Below, in pieces: positions 46,301-55,624 of a DNA stretch of 64,000 nucleotides (positions within the stretch are counted from its first letter, which is position 1; the number at the start of each line of letters is the position of its first letter). The DNA is taken from the NCBI RefSeq assembly GCF_019668485.1, contig NZ_AP024619.1, positions 2,199,757-2,263,756 on the forward strand, in the 5' to 3' direction. The notes under the pieces were generated by a model. The model was not told the DNA's origin. It saw only the letters and a list, made by a program, of their open reading frames with translations, and made no database searches. Made by a program: the position numbers and the translations under genes. Source of the stretch: Gelria sp. Kuro-4. Its GTDB lineage: Bacteria; Bacillota; DTU030; DUMP01.

Positions 46301-48055
46301 ATGGGCGGACGGCTTAAGCCCGGAAGGTGGGACCGGCTCGCCCGCTGGGTGCCGCTTCTGGTGTTGCTGCTGGCGGGCTTGGTTGCCCAGGTGCTGCTGC
46401 ACGGGCCGGCGGCGCGCCTGGGGCTGGCGCGCCGGCTGCTCCTGCCCTTTGTGCTCCTGGCAGCTGCCGCTCTGTGGCCAGGTCTGCTGCACCCGCCGGA
46501 GCCGGAGAAGGACACAGGCAACAGGAGGATCCTGGCCCTTCTCCTTTCTCTCATCACCGTACCGCTGGTGCTCCTGGCAGTGCCCCTCTGGTACGGTCAC
46601 GGCTGCTGGGCGCCGGACCTTTACTCCTTTCTCCTTTACCTGGCCGCGGGGGAAGTGCTTGTTTTCCTGGTGCCTTGGGGCCGGCGCCTCCTGGGGAGGT
46701 GGCCGGCAGAGCAGCGCGGGTCGGCCGCCATGGCCTTTTTCTCGGCTTTTCTCCTGGCCGGGCTCAGCGCCTGGCTGGCTTCTCTGCCGGTCAGAAAACC
46801 CATCCCGTCTGCCGGGGACGTACCGGCCCCGGCCTGGCGCGTCACCCCTTGGCAGGCCACCTGGGCCGCCTGGGCGCCGCTCCCCTGGAGCCGGGCCGAT
46901 TACGCTCCGGCCGATCCGGCCGTAGAAGCCGGGCGCGTGGTCTTCCTGGACCTGCCCGGCCGGGTGGATGTGCTGCAGGCTGAGGACGGCGGCCGCCTGG
47001 CCACCTTTGCCCTTCCCGCACCGCAGCGGCTCCTGCCCGGAGATACGGCCCGGGGCTGCTGGGAAAGGCCCCTGGGTGCGGCCGGGCATTTCCTCCTCAG
47101 GCGCCGGGGCGGCAGCGAGCTGAAGCTCCTCGACCCGGCCGAAGGGACGCTACGGCACCTGCCCGGCGAGGCCGCGCTCGCGGCCGCACCCGCGCCGGAC
47201 GGTTTCTACATCTTGCGCCCCCAAGCCCTGGAACGGCTCAGTGCAGACGGGGACCTCCTCTGGTCATGCTCCCCCGACTTCCCGCCGGTACAGCCCGGCC
47301 CGATGGAGCCGCCGTGGCTGGAGGTCAACCCGTTCCTCCAGGAGAGCTTTTCCTCCCGGCTCGTGCCGGGCCCAAGGCGGGTTTTCTGCCTGAGCTCTGA
47401 GGGGCTCTATGCTGTCGACGGCGCCACGGGCAGGCTCCTTTGGCAAAAGGAAGCGTCGGGGCGCTGCTCCGGGATGGCGGTCGCCCCGGACCACAGCATG
47501 GTCTACATCGCCGAGGTGGAGCAAGCCGGCCCCCGGCTGCGGGCCTTTCGTGCCGACGGCGGGACGGCCTGGCAGCGCACCTTACCCCAGAACTGCCGCG
47601 CCCTCAGCTGGGCGGCCGGCCCGGGCGGGCTCCTCGTAGCGCTGCGCGCGCCTGAGGCGGCGCCGGCAGAGTTCATCGGCGACGACGGCGCCGTGCGGTA
47701 CACCTTGCCCCTTCCCGCTTCCGAGCCGTTTACGCTGCAGTACCTGGACGGTCTCTTCCTCGTCGCCTGCGGAAGCGGCGTGCGCGCCCATCGCGCCTCG
47801 GACGGCGCCCTGCTCTGGGAAACAGGGCAAGAAAAAGAACCCGGCGCCGCGGGTCACTTTCGCTACTATGAAACTTTTCTCTCCTGGCGCGGGGCCATCC
47901 TCATCCCGCACGGCCCCGGCCTGGCCGCCTACGACCGGCGCACCGGAGAGCGCCGCTGGTTCTACACCCCGCCCGGCGGTCTCCTCGGCCTCACCGCCGA
48001 CGCCGACCGTCTATACCTGACCTCCCACCGCGGGCTGTTCGCGCTTGAAGAATAG
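46301..48055 (+). CDS. membrane-anchored PQQ-like beta-propeller protein
   Basis: A 584-residue protein. Four or five N-terminal membrane helices (about 18-38, 45-63, 80-100, 110-128, 148-167) precede an extracytoplasmic region of PQQ-like propeller blades, seen in recurring GRVDVLQAEDGGRLATF, LYAVDGATGRLLWQKEA, VRAHRASDGALLWETG and LAAYDRRTGERRWFY. Such propellers bind proteins or sugars; no enzyme motif is seen. ATG 46301 (AAAGGAAGTGA) is better than the GTG at 46283 that overlaps that site. It stands alone, divergent from uvrA. Confidence 0.8.
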   Translation: MGGRLKPGRWDRLARWVPLLVLLLAGLVAQVLLHGPAARLGLARRLLLPFVLLAAAALWPGLLHPPEPEKDTGNRRILALLLSLITVPLVLLAVPLWYGHGCWAPDLYSFLLYLAAGEVLVFLVPWGRRLLGRWPAEQRGSAAMAFFSAFLLAGLSAWLASLPVRKPIPSAGDVPAPAWRVTPWQATWAAWAPLPWSRADYAPADPAVEAGRVVFLDLPGRVDVLQAEDGGRLATFALPAPQRLLPGDTARGCWERPLGAAGHFLLRRRGGSELKLLDPAEGTLRHLPGEAALAAAPAPDGFYILRPQALERLSADGDLLWSCSPDFPPVQPGPMEPPWLEVNPFLQESFSSRLVPGPRRVFCLSSEGLYAVDGATGRLLWQKEASGRCSGMAVAPDHSMVYIAEVEQAGPRLRAFRADGGTAWQRTLPQNCRALSWAAGPGGLLVALRAPEAAPAEFIGDDGAVRYTLPLPASEPFTLQYLDGLFLVACGSGVRAHRASDGALLWETGQEKEPGAAGHFRYYETFLSWRGAILIPHGPGLAAYDRRTGERRWFYTPPGGLLGLTADADRLYLTSHRGLFALEE

Positions 48056-48108
48056 AAAAGAACAACAAGCCAGTTCCGTTGGGCTTGACCAGGCCTATTT
48101 TCTCCGCC

Positions 48109-48306
48109 TCACACGCTCGCAGCGCAGCGAAAAGCAGCCAGAAGATCTTCGCGCTGCAAATCATACTCGCGCATGACTTCTTCAAAGGTCGCGCCGCCGG
48201 CTACCTTGGCCAGCACGATTTCCACCGGCACACGAGTCCCCTTGATGACCGGTTTGCCGCCCTTGAGCCCCTCATCGACCACAATTCCAGGGTAAATCTC
48301 CGGCAT
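48109..48306 (-). CDS. DUF433 protein (VapB45-type antitoxin-like), without an adjacent toxin
   Basis: A 65-residue DUF433 protein: MPEIYPGIVVDEGLKGGKPV, then GTRVPVEIVLAKVAGGATFEEVM and a C-terminal helix REDLLAAFRCA. DUF433 proteins are winged-helix antitoxins often encoded just before a DUF5615 PIN-like toxin. Downstream only ~50 bp separate it from the convergent propeller gene, so there is no room for a toxin; it is an orphan. Confidence 0.85.
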   Translation of the reverse strand: MPEIYPGIVVDEGLKGGKPVIKGTRVPVEIVLAKVAGGATFEEVMREYDLQREDLLAAFRCAASV

Positions 48307-48368
48307 ACCTCATCACCCGCCTTAAGTATACCATAGCAACGTCCTCTGCGGCAGCTTCCCCGAAAGAC

Positions 48369-48395
48369 GGCCCGGACCTGCTGTAGGTCCGGGCC
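48369..48395 (-). terminator. terminator after the selenoprotein gene
   Basis: Perfect 11-bp stem GGCCCGGACCT / AGGTCCGGGCC with a 5-nt loop, 17 bp after the stop codon; only a short T-run follows on the minus strand. Confidence 0.75.
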
Positions 48396-48411
48396 TTGTC
48401 CACCGCCGGCG

Positions 48412-48651
48412 CTAAAGTCCCAGAAGCTCGGAGATGCGGGCCTTGTCAAAGCCCACGATCACTTCGTCGCCGATTTTCACCGTAGGCACCGCCGAGCGCC
48501 CGGTGAGGCCCAGCATCTCCTGGCGGGCGGCGCGGTCCACAGCCACGTTCTTTTCCTGGTAGGCAACGTTGTTTTGGGAAAGAAACTCTTTCACCAAGGT
48601 GCAGTAGGGTCACGTCGGGGTGGTGTAAACGATAACCTCCGGCACGGTCAT
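48412..48651 (-). CDS. selenocysteine-containing glutaredoxin-like protein (UGA at codon 14)
   Basis: A 79-codon gene read through an in-frame TGA (48612-48610). The start is ATG 48651, behind AAAGGAGGA, overlapping the uvrB stop as ATGA. The product begins [19 protein letters not shown]: Sec occupies the first position of the glutaredoxin CPYC redox motif, with resolving Cys17. The rest is a clean glutaredoxin/NrdH fold, including the cis-Pro segment [20 protein letters not shown]. Nothing after the TGA is broken, and a SECIS-type hairpin follows, so a pseudogene is unlikely. Sec-containing glutaredoxin-like proteins are known from anaerobes. The partner and substrate are unknown; selA, selB, selC and selD are not in this window. 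Confidence 0.9.
48574..48597 (-). promoter_or_regulatory. bacterial SECIS-like hairpin
   Basis: In mRNA sense: UUGG, bulged U, GAAAG, loop AGUUU, CUUUC, CCAA. This is 9 bp with a single bulged U and a 5-nt loop containing G. It starts 12 nt after the UGA and the loop G is 26 nt from the U of UGA, within the range for bacterial SECIS elements. The bulged U resembles that of the E. coli fdhF element. Confidence 0.8.
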
Positions 48652-50750
48652 GCGCGCTTCCTCCTTTTTGCCTTTGCTTCTATTTTATCCAGACGGCCCG
48701 CCGTTGTACAGCTATTTTTTTCCTTTTGGGCCCGGCTACTCATTTTTTTCGCCGGCGCTGTATCGCCCTCCAGCAGCAGCTTGGCTTCCAGGAGCAGGTC
48801 ACGCAGCTCGGCCGCCTCTTCGAAAGCCAGTCGCCGCGCCGCAGCGTGCATGCGTTCCTCCAGGTCCCGCACCCAGGCCCGGAGCTCGGCCCGGCTCATG
48901 GCGCTGACCTTCTTGGCCTCCGGCAGGTACTCCTCCGGCTTTTCCGCCGCCTTGGTGGCCTCGATCACGTCGCGCACCGCCTTGTGCACCGTCTGCGGCG
49001 TAATGCCGTGCCGCTCGTTGTACGCCATCTGCACCCGGCGCCGCCGGTTCGTCTCGTCGATGGCCCGGCGCATGGAGTCGGTGACGGTGTCGGCGTACAT
49101 CAGCACCCGCCCCTCCACGTTGCGCGCCGCCCGGCCGATGGTCTGGATGAGCGAGCGCTCCGAGCGCAGGAACCCTTCCTTATCCGCATCCAGGATGGCC
49201 ACCAGCGACACCTCGGGCAGGTCCAGGCCCTCGCGCAGCAGGTTGATCCCCACCAGCACGTCGAACTCGCCCAGGCGCAGGTCGCGGATGATCTCCATGC
49301 GCTCGATGGTGCCGATGTCGGAGTGCAGGTAACGCACGCGCACACCCATCTCCGTGAAGTAATCGGTAAGGTCCTCGGCCATGCGCTTGGTGAGGGTGGT
49401 GACGAGCACGCGCTGGTTTTTGGCGGCGCGCTGCCGGATCTCGCCCAGGAGGTCGTCGATCTGCCCTTTGGTAGGCCGCACCTCGATCTCCGGATCCACC
49501 AGGCCGGTGGGCCGCACCACCTGCTCCACCACCTGGCTGCTCACCTTCAGTTCAAACGGCCCCGGGGTGGCTGAGGTAAAGACCACCTGCGGGACGCGCT
49601 CAATGAACTCGTCAAAGGTAAGGGGCCGGTTGTCGTAAGCGGAGGGCAGGCGGAAGCCGTGCTCCACCAGGCTGTCCTTGCGCGACCGGTCCCCGGCGTA
49701 CATGGCGTGGAGCTGGGGCAGGGTCATGTGCGACTCGTCGATAAGCACCAGGTAGTCGTCCGGGAAGTAGTCGAGCAGCGTGTAGGGCGGCTCGCCCGGC
49801 GCCCGCCCGGTGAGGTGGCGGGAGTAGTTCTCGATTCCCTGGCAGTAGCCCACCTCGGCCAGCATCTCCAGGTCGTAGCGGGTGCGCTGCTCCAGCCGGT
49901 GGGCCTCAAAGGCCTTGCCCTGCGCCCGGAGCTCGGCCAGGCGCTCCGCCAGTTCCGCCTCGATGCCGGCGATGGCGCGCCGCCGCGTCGCCGCCGAGGT
50001 GACGTAGTGGCTGGCCGGATAGATGGCCACGTGGCTGCGCTCGCCGATGATCTCGCCGGTAAGGGTGTCGAACTCGAGGAGCGAGTCGATCTCGTCGCCG
50101 AAGAACTCCACCCGGATGCCGCGCTGGGTGGACCCGGCAGGAAAGATCTCCACCACGTCGCCGCGCACGCGGAACTTCCCGCGCGTAAGCTCCAGGTCGT
50201 TGCGGCCGTACTGCATGTCGACGAGGCGGCGCAGCACCTCGTCGCGGTCGCGCGCCGCACCCTTGCGGAGCGAAAGCACCTGTTCCCGGTACTCCTCCGG
50301 CGAGCCCAGGCCGTAGATGCAGGAGACGCTGGCCACCACGATGACGTCCCGCCGCTCCAGGACGGCGCTGGTGGCGGCGTGGCGCAGCTTGTCGATCTCC
50401 TCGTTGATGGAGGCGTCTTTTTCGATGTACGTATCCGTCTGCGGGATGTAGGCCTCGGGCTGGTAGTAGTCGTAGTAGCTCACGAAGTACTCCACGGCGT
50501 TTTCCGGGAAGAACTCGCGGAACTCGCCGCAGAGCTGGGCCGCCAGGGTCTTGTTGTGGGCGATCACCAAAGTGGGCTTCTGCACGGCCTCGATCACGCC
50601 GGCCATGGTGAAGGTCTTGCCCGAGCCGGTCACCCCGAGCAGCGTCTGGTATTTATGGCCGCGCTCGACGCCGGCGGCCAGCTCGCGGATGGCCTTGGGC
50701 TGGTCGCCCCGCGGCCTGAACTCGGAAACCAGGTGAAAGCATTCCTTCAT
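48648..50750 (-). CDS. uvrB: excinuclease ABC subunit B
   Basis: A 700-residue UvrB helicase-like damage verifier. Walker A GVTGSGKT is at 39-46, the beta-hairpin region with [20 protein letters not shown] at about 92-111, motif II in [13 protein letters not shown], and the later helicase motif [13 protein letters not shown]. The C-terminal UVR motif ([19 protein letters not shown]) that binds UvrC is present, followed by a Lys/Arg-rich tail. It overlaps the selenoprotein gene by 4 bp, so the two are co-translated. Confidence 0.97.
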   Translation of the reverse strand: MKECFHLVSEFRPRGDQPKAIRELAAGVERGHKYQTLLGVTGSGKTFTMAGVIEAVQKPTLVIAHNKTLAAQLCGEFREFFPENAVEYFVSYYDYYQPEAYIPQTDTYIEKDASINEEIDKLRHAATSAVLERRDVIVVASVSCIYGLGSPEEYREQVLSLRKGAARDRDEVLRRLVDMQYGRNDLELTRGKFRVRGDVVEIFPAGSTQRGIRVEFFGDEIDSLLEFDTLTGEIIGERSHVAIYPASHYVTSAATRRRAIAGIEAELAERLAELRAQGKAFEAHRLEQRTRYDLEMLAEVGYCQGIENYSRHLTGRAPGEPPYTLLDYFPDDYLVLIDESHMTLPQLHAMYAGDRSRKDSLVEHGFRLPSAYDNRPLTFDEFIERVPQVVFTSATPGPFELKVSSQVVEQVVRPTGLVDPEIEVRPTKGQIDDLLGEIRQRAAKNQRVLVTTLTKRMAEDLTDYFTEMGVRVRYLHSDIGTIERMEIIRDLRLGEFDVLVGINLLREGLDLPEVSLVAILDADKEGFLRSERSLIQTIGRAARNVEGRVLMYADTVTDSMRRAIDETNRRRRVQMAYNERHGITPQTVHKAVRDVIEATKAAEKPEEYLPEAKKVSAMSRAELRAWVRDLEERMHAAARRLAFEEAAELRDLLLEAKLLLEGDTAPAKKMSSRAQKEKNSCTTAGRLDKIEAKAKRRKRA

Positions 50751-50801
50751 GTACTCACCCCCTTTTGCCTACCCGCAAAGGGACTACCTCCGTCGCGTCC
50801 G

Positions 50802-52157
50802 CTACACCCGTGCCGCCATCCAGCGGCGGCCGCGGTAGCGGGTGAAAAGCAGGCCGGCGCGGATGAGCCAGTCGAGCACGGTGATCACCCACACCGACCA
50901 TACCGGGAGCACCCATACCACCGTTATCAGGTACACCAGCGGCAGGCGGAAAACCCAGTTGCCGAACGCAGAAACCAGGAAGGGAAAACGCGTGTCGCCG
51001 GCCCCGCGCAGGGAGCCGGAGAGCACCATCTCAAAGGCGATGGGCACCTGCTCCAGCGCCCCGATGCGAATGCAGGCGGCGGCCAGGGCCGCAACGCCGG
51101 GCTCAGCGGTGAACAGGCCGGCGAGGAATCGTGGTGCCAGGAAGAAGACAAGGCCCATGCTCCCCATGACGCGCAGGCAGTAGCGGGCAGTGAGCCAGCC
51201 GCTCTGGAAGGCCACCTCCGGGTCCCGTGCCCCCAGGTACTGGCCGCTCAGGGTGCCGGCCGCAATGGCAAACCCCCAGCCGGGCATGAACGACAGCCCT
51301 TCCACCGTGAGCGCCACCTGGTGCGCCGCCAGGGAGACCGTCCCCAGCCGGCTGACCAGAAAAAGGAGCGCCAGGCTGCTCACGGTATAGGTGAGCTCCT
51401 CCAGGGCGGCCGGCGTGCCCAGGCGCAGGATGCGCCGCACCCGCGGCGCGTCCCAGGTCAAGAGCCGCGCCGGCCGGACCTGGATGGCTCCTCGCCCCGA
51501 GAACACCAGGGCCAGGGCGGCCAGCGCCCCCGCCAGCTGCGCCCCGGCGGTGGCCACGGCGGCGCCGCGCACCCCGAGGGCGGGGAAAGGCCCCCCGCCG
51601 AAGATCAACACGTAGTCGCCGGCGATGTTCAGGCTGTTGGTGAAGGCCGCCAGGATAAGCGGCGTGCGCGTGTCGCCGGCACTGCGCAGGAGGGCGTTTA
51701 CCACAAAAAGGGGCAGCATGAGCACGCTGCTCAAGATGACGATCCCCAAGTACTCCCGGGCCAGGCGCTGCACCGCAGGCTCGGCCTGGGTAAGGCGGAA
51801 GAGCGGGCCGGCCAGGACGCGGCCGCCAACCGCCATGATGAGTCCGAGGAGAAAGGCCAGCGTGACGGCCTGGGCAGCCGTGCGCTGCGCCTCTTCACGG
51901 TCCGCGGCCCCCACGGCGCGCGCCACCAGGGCGGCCGCCCCGGTGCCTACGGCCGCGAACACGAAGATGACGGAAAACACCACGCGGCCGCCCAAGGCCA
52001 CCGCCGCCAGCTCCCGCGCCCCCAGCCGGCCCACCATGGCGGTATCCACCACCTCCACCAGCAGGTGGAGGCCCATCTCCAGGATGGCCGGCCAGGCCAG
52101 GTACCAAATGCGCCGGCTCAGCTCACTGGGCCGGCTCCCTTGCGCTGCTTTCGCCAC
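50802..52157 (-). CDS. MATE family efflux transporter
   Basis: A 451-residue, twelve-helix MATE/NorM-like antiporter with two homologous halves (WYLAWPAILEMGLHLLVEVV near residue 20; the second half beginning LGTPAALEELTYTVS near 245). Characteristic turns MVGRLG, LRSAGDTRTPL and LRGAGDTRFPFL are present. MATE proteins exchange drugs or metabolites for Na+ or H+. GTG 52157 is chosen for its AGAGGAGGAG site; the longer frame runs into noncoding sequence. It lies 51 bp before uvrB. Confidence 0.92.
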   Translation of the reverse strand: MAKAAQGSRPSELSRRIWYLAWPAILEMGLHLLVEVVDTAMVGRLGARELAAVALGGRVVFSVIFVFAAVGTGAAALVARAVGAADREEAQRTAAQAVTLAFLLGLIMAVGGRVLAGPLFRLTQAEPAVQRLAREYLGIVILSSVLMLPLFVVNALLRSAGDTRTPLILAAFTNSLNIAGDYVLIFGGGPFPALGVRGAAVATAGAQLAGALAALALVFSGRGAIQVRPARLLTWDAPRVRRILRLGTPAALEELTYTVSSLALLFLVSRLGTVSLAAHQVALTVEGLSFMPGWGFAIAAGTLSGQYLGARDPEVAFQSGWLTARYCLRVMGSMGLVFFLAPRFLAGLFTAEPGVAALAAACIRIGALEQVPIAFEMVLSGSLRGAGDTRFPFLVSAFGNWVFRLPLVYLITVVWVLPVWSVWVITVLDWLIRAGLLFTRYRGRRWMAARV

Positions 52158-52293
52158 GCGACTCCTCCTCTGCCCTTGCCGCCCCCTGACCTCATTCGCT
52201 GCGCTGATCCAGCGGCGCCTTACCACTACCGCCATTGTAGCACAGGCAGCGATGCTCTGGCAAACGCGCCCGCCGGCCGCCGGCAAGCACGCA

Positions 52294-52317
52294 GGGCCTG
52301 CCGGAAGCGGCAGGCCC
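52294..52317. terminator. hairpin downstream of htrA
   Basis: Perfect 10-bp stem GGGCCTGCCG / CGGCAGGCCC with a GAAG (CTTC) tetraloop, 28 bp after the htrA stop. There is no T-tract, so it may protect the 3' end or act with a factor. Confidence 0.6.
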
Positions 52318-52345
52318 CGCCCTTGTCCCAACCTCTGCCAACCTA

Positions 52346-53536
52346 TTAAGGTTTCTCGGCAATCGTCACCAACCGGAAGAGGGTACGGCCGCCGCGGTAG
52401 ATCTCAAGGCCTACGCTCTGGCCGATCTTCTTCTTAGCGATGGCATCCACCAGCGCCTGGGCATTGTCGATCGGCTGGTTATCCACCTTGCGGATCACGT
52501 CACCCACCTGAAGGCCGGCCTTCTCCGCCGGGCTGCCGTTCATCACTTCGCCTACGATGGCGCCTTTGCGGTCGGGCAGCTTGAAGTACTGCTGCAGGTC
52601 GGCCGTCACGTCCAGGATTGAGACCCCCAGCCAGGGGCGTACCACTTTGCCTTGGGTGCGCAGCTGCTCCATAACGTCCTTGGCCGTGTTTATGGGGATG
52701 GCGAAACCGAGGCCCTGCCCCTGGGCATTCACCGCCGTGTTGATGCCGATGACCTCACCCTTTAGGTTAAGGAGCGGGCCGCCGCTGTTGCCCGGGTTGA
52801 TGGCGGCATCGGTCTGCAGCAGGTTCTTGTAAATGCGGTCCTGCACCGGCACCGGGCGCCCCTTGGCGCTCACTACACCCACCGTCACCGTGTGGTCCAA
52901 CCCGTAGGGGTTACCGATGGCCACCACCCACTCGCCCACCCGCGTCTGATCGGAGTTGCCCAGCGGCACCGTCGGCAGCGGCTTCGGGGCGTTGATCTTG
53001 AGAATGGCCAGGTCCAGCTCTTTGTCCGTGCCCACCACCTTGGCCGGGAAAGGTTTATCGTAGCCCGCCACCGTCACTTCAACGTCCTGCGCACCGTCCA
53101 CCACGTGTTCGTTGGTGAGGATGTAACCGTCCGCGCTGGTGATGAAGCCGCTCCCGATGCCGTGGCTCTGCCGCTCCTGGGGCAGCGGCAACCGGTTGCC
53201 GAAGAACTGGCGGAAGAAGGGGTCGTTAAGGAAGGGATCTATTCCCGATGTCTTTTCCACTACCGTGGTGTTGATCATCACCACCGCCGGCCCCACGCGG
53301 TTCACCATGTCGGCGATGCTGTTCGCACCTACTCCCGGCAGGGCCGGTACGGCTGCCGGGGCGGCGCTCGGCAGCGGTGCCGCCTGCGCCTGGGTACTGT
53401 AACCGGCGTTTGTGGCCAGGTAGTAACTGTACGCCGCCACCCCACCGGCCATCAGAGTCGCCCCCGCCAGCAGCGCGATCAGGGCCACCAAAACGTAAAT
53501 CCTATTATGTGCGAGCCTTTGCCAGAGCCCACCCAT
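52346..53536 (-). CDS. HtrA/DegP-type serine protease
   Basis: A 396-residue membrane-anchored protease of the cell-surface quality-control family. One N-terminal helix (about 13-38), a Pro/Ala linker, a trypsin-like domain with His144 (TNEHVVDG), Asp175 (KELDLAIL) and Ser251 (PGNSGGPLL), and one PDZ domain (about 295-385, with GSPAEKAGLQVGDVI). ATG 53536 has AGGAGGTG 7 nt upstream and is preferred to the ATG 21 bp earlier. It stands alone between the MATE and TRAP genes. Confidence 0.95.
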   Translation of the reverse strand: MGGLWQRLAHNRIYVLVALIALLAGATLMAGGVAAYSYYLATNAGYSTQAQAAPLPSAAPAAVPALPGVGANSIADMVNRVGPAVVMINTTVVEKTSGIDPFLNDPFFRQFFGNRLPLPQERQSHGIGSGFITSADGYILTNEHVVDGAQDVEVTVAGYDKPFPAKVVGTDKELDLAILKINAPKPLPTVPLGNSDQTRVGEWVVAIGNPYGLDHTVTVGVVSAKGRPVPVQDRIYKNLLQTDAAINPGNSGGPLLNLKGEVIGINTAVNAQGQGLGFAIPINTAKDVMEQLRTQGKVVRPWLGVSILDVTADLQQYFKLPDRKGAIVGEVMNGSPAEKAGLQVGDVIRKVDNQPIDNAQALVDAIAKKKIGQSVGLEIYRGGRTLFRLVTIAEKP

Positions 53537-53664
53537 GGTTCTGCACCTCCTGAACATCGTCCGGGCTTAGCTTCCCTTCGCAAGTAGATTTTACTACCCG
53601 GCCGGGCGCTCTGTCCAGGAGCCGCAGCTATTCTTCACAAAACCTTGAAAAAGGTCGGGCGCTG

Positions 53665-55620
53665 TTACTGCATCCGGACGCCCTCCGCCCGCTTCCGGGC
53701 CAGGCGCACGCGCTGGCTCAGGCAGGCGGCCACAAGCAGGGCGATGCCGATGATGTCCGTCTGCACCGCCGGCTGGATGAGGAGCAGCCCGCCCACAAAG
53801 AAGAGCAGGCGTTCCACCGGGTTGGCTGTCGTGACCAGAAATCCGTTGACAGCTGCTCCCACCCCCACCATGCCGATGAGCGAGGTGGCTATCATCCTCA
53901 CCACCAGGGGCAGTGTGGCGTTCACCAGCAGTAAAGCCGGCGAGGTGACGAAAATGTACGGGATCAGGAAGGCGGCGATCGCCAGCTTAGAGGCGTTCAC
54001 ACCTGTTTGCATCGGGTTGCTCTTGGCGATGCCCGAGCCGGCATAGGCGGCCAGGGCCACCGGCGGCGTAACGTCGGCGATAATGCCAAAGTAGAAAACG
54101 AACATGTGCGCCGCAATCACCGGCACCCCGATGCGGATGAGCGCCGGGGCCGCAATCGTGGACGTGATCACGTAGTTGGCGGTGGTAGGTACCCCCATGC
54201 CTAGAATCAGCGAGGAGATCATGGTGAAAAACAGCGTGGGCAGGAGGGCGCCGTGGGCCAGGTCCACCAGGGCCGTGGCCAGCTTAAGGCCGAGCCCGGT
54301 CTTGGTTACCACGCCGATGATAACGCCGGCCGTCGCACAGGCAATCACCACCCCTAGGGCGCTGCGGGCACCCTGTTCCAGCCCGTCGATGACATCCCGC
54401 AGCGAGATCCGCGTGGAGCGCCTGAGGAGCGAAGCAAGGATCGCCAGGAGAATCGCCCAGAGCGCCGCCCGCATCGGCGTGCGGCCCGACACCAGAAGAT
54501 AAATGATGGCAATCAGGGGAATGGCCAGGTGGCCCCTTTCCAGCAAAAGCCGGCCGATGCGCGGCAATTGCTCCCGCGGGATACCCTTAAGCCCCAGTTT
54601 TTGTGCCTCCAGGTGGACGCCGATCCAGATGCCGGTAAAGTAAAGAACGGCAGGGATTACCGCCGCTTTCACCACCTGAATGTAGGGGATACCGATGAAT
54701 TCTGCCATGAGAAACGCGGCTGCACCCATAATCGGCGGCATCAGCTGCCCGCCGGTGGAGGCCGCCGCCTCCACGGCACCGGCAAACTCCGGCCGGTACC
54801 CCAGGCTCTTCATCATGGGGATGGTAAAGCTGCCCGTTCCGGCCACGTTGGCCACTGAACTCCCGGAAATGGTACCCATGAGCCCGCTGGAAAGCACGGC
54901 CACCTTGGCCGGGCCGCCGCTGGCCCAGCCGGCCAAAGCGTTGGCCAGGTCGATGAAGAACCTGCCCATCCCGGTTTTCTCCAGGTAGGCGCCAAAGAGG
55001 ATGAAGAGAAAGATGAAGGTGGAGGATACACCCAGCGGGATGCCGAACACGCCTTCGGTGGTGAAATAGAGGTGGTCCACCAGTTGCCCTAGGGTAAGCC
55101 CCTTGTGGGCGAGAATGCCCGGCATCATGGGGCCGAGGAAGGCGTACACCAGGAAAGCGCTGGCCACGATCACGATAGGCCAGCCCACCACGCGCCGTGC
55201 CGCTTCCAGGATCAAAAACACTCCCAGGGCGCCGATGAGCAGATCCGTCGGCGTCACCCGCCCGGCCCTGAGGACCAAGTCCTGATAAAAGGCCACGATG
55301 TAAAGCGGTGTCGCGGCCGCCGCCATCGCCAGCAGGACGTCAAACCAGTGCAGCTGCGTGCGCGACCAGTTCTTGCGGCTCGGATAGAGGAGAAACACCA
55401 GGGCCATGGCGAAGGAAAGGTGGATGGAACGCTGCAGGTGAGCGTCCAGAACACCGAAGACGGCCGTATACAGTTGAAAAACGGAAAAAGCAATGGCAAC
55501 AGCTGCCACCACCCGGGCCGCCGGACCCTGCAGGCGGCGGTAGTCCGACTCTTTGTCGTACTGCGCCATGAACTTATCCAGGTCGAGGGTTTCCTCTTTC
55601 GGTACAGCATCCTTCGGCAC
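53665..55620 (-). CDS. TRAP transporter permease, fused DctQ-DctM
   Basis: A 651-residue fused permease of the 4TM/12TM type that partners TAXI solute-binding proteins. The first ~170 residues carry the DctQ-like helices; from about 180 on is DctM, with LGVSSTFIFLFILFGAYLEKTG and SGLMGTISGSSVANVAGTGSF (each within the family core) and the C-terminal MGVPTTANYVITSTI. It imports an organic acid using an ion gradient. GTG 55620 lies 4 bp after the DUF1850 gene; the set TAXI-DUF1850-permease is transcribed in that order. Confidence 0.94.
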   Translation of the reverse strand: MPKDAVPKEETLDLDKFMAQYDKESDYRRLQGPAARVVAAVAIAFSVFQLYTAVFGVLDAHLQRSIHLSFAMALVFLLYPSRKNWSRTQLHWFDVLLAMAAAATPLYIVAFYQDLVLRAGRVTPTDLLIGALGVFLILEAARRVVGWPIVIVASAFLVYAFLGPMMPGILAHKGLTLGQLVDHLYFTTEGVFGIPLGVSSTFIFLFILFGAYLEKTGMGRFFIDLANALAGWASGGPAKVAVLSSGLMGTISGSSVANVAGTGSFTIPMMKSLGYRPEFAGAVEAAASTGGQLMPPIMGAAAFLMAEFIGIPYIQVVKAAVIPAVLYFTGIWIGVHLEAQKLGLKGIPREQLPRIGRLLLERGHLAIPLIAIIYLLVSGRTPMRAALWAILLAILASLLRRSTRISLRDVIDGLEQGARSALGVVIACATAGVIIGVVTKTGLGLKLATALVDLAHGALLPTLFFTMISSLILGMGVPTTANYVITSTIAAPALIRIGVPVIAAHMFVFYFGIIADVTPPVALAAYAGSGIAKSNPMQTGVNASKLAIAAFLIPYIFVTSPALLLVNATLPLVVRMIATSLIGMVGVGAAVNGFLVTTANPVERLLFFVGGLLLIQPAVQTDIIGIALLVAACLSQRVRLARKRAEGVRMQ

Positions 55621-55624
55621 CAGG

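Noticed and set aside
48412..48597. A 61-codon TTG-initiated gene or a pseudogene of glutaredoxin
   Set aside because: The homologous N-terminal strand, the redox motif and a strong start lie upstream in the same frame across a single TGA, with a SECIS-like hairpin behind it; selenocysteine readthrough explains all of this.
49659..52349. Very long plus-strand open frame (896 codons) opposite uvrB and the MATE gene
   Set aside because: It is antisense to two secure genes, begins with no ribosome-binding site, and its composition (His, Gln, Arg, Gly-rich) is what high-GC antisense frames give. The same applies to long antisense frames over CorA, gatA, glnA, uvrC and the GntP gene.
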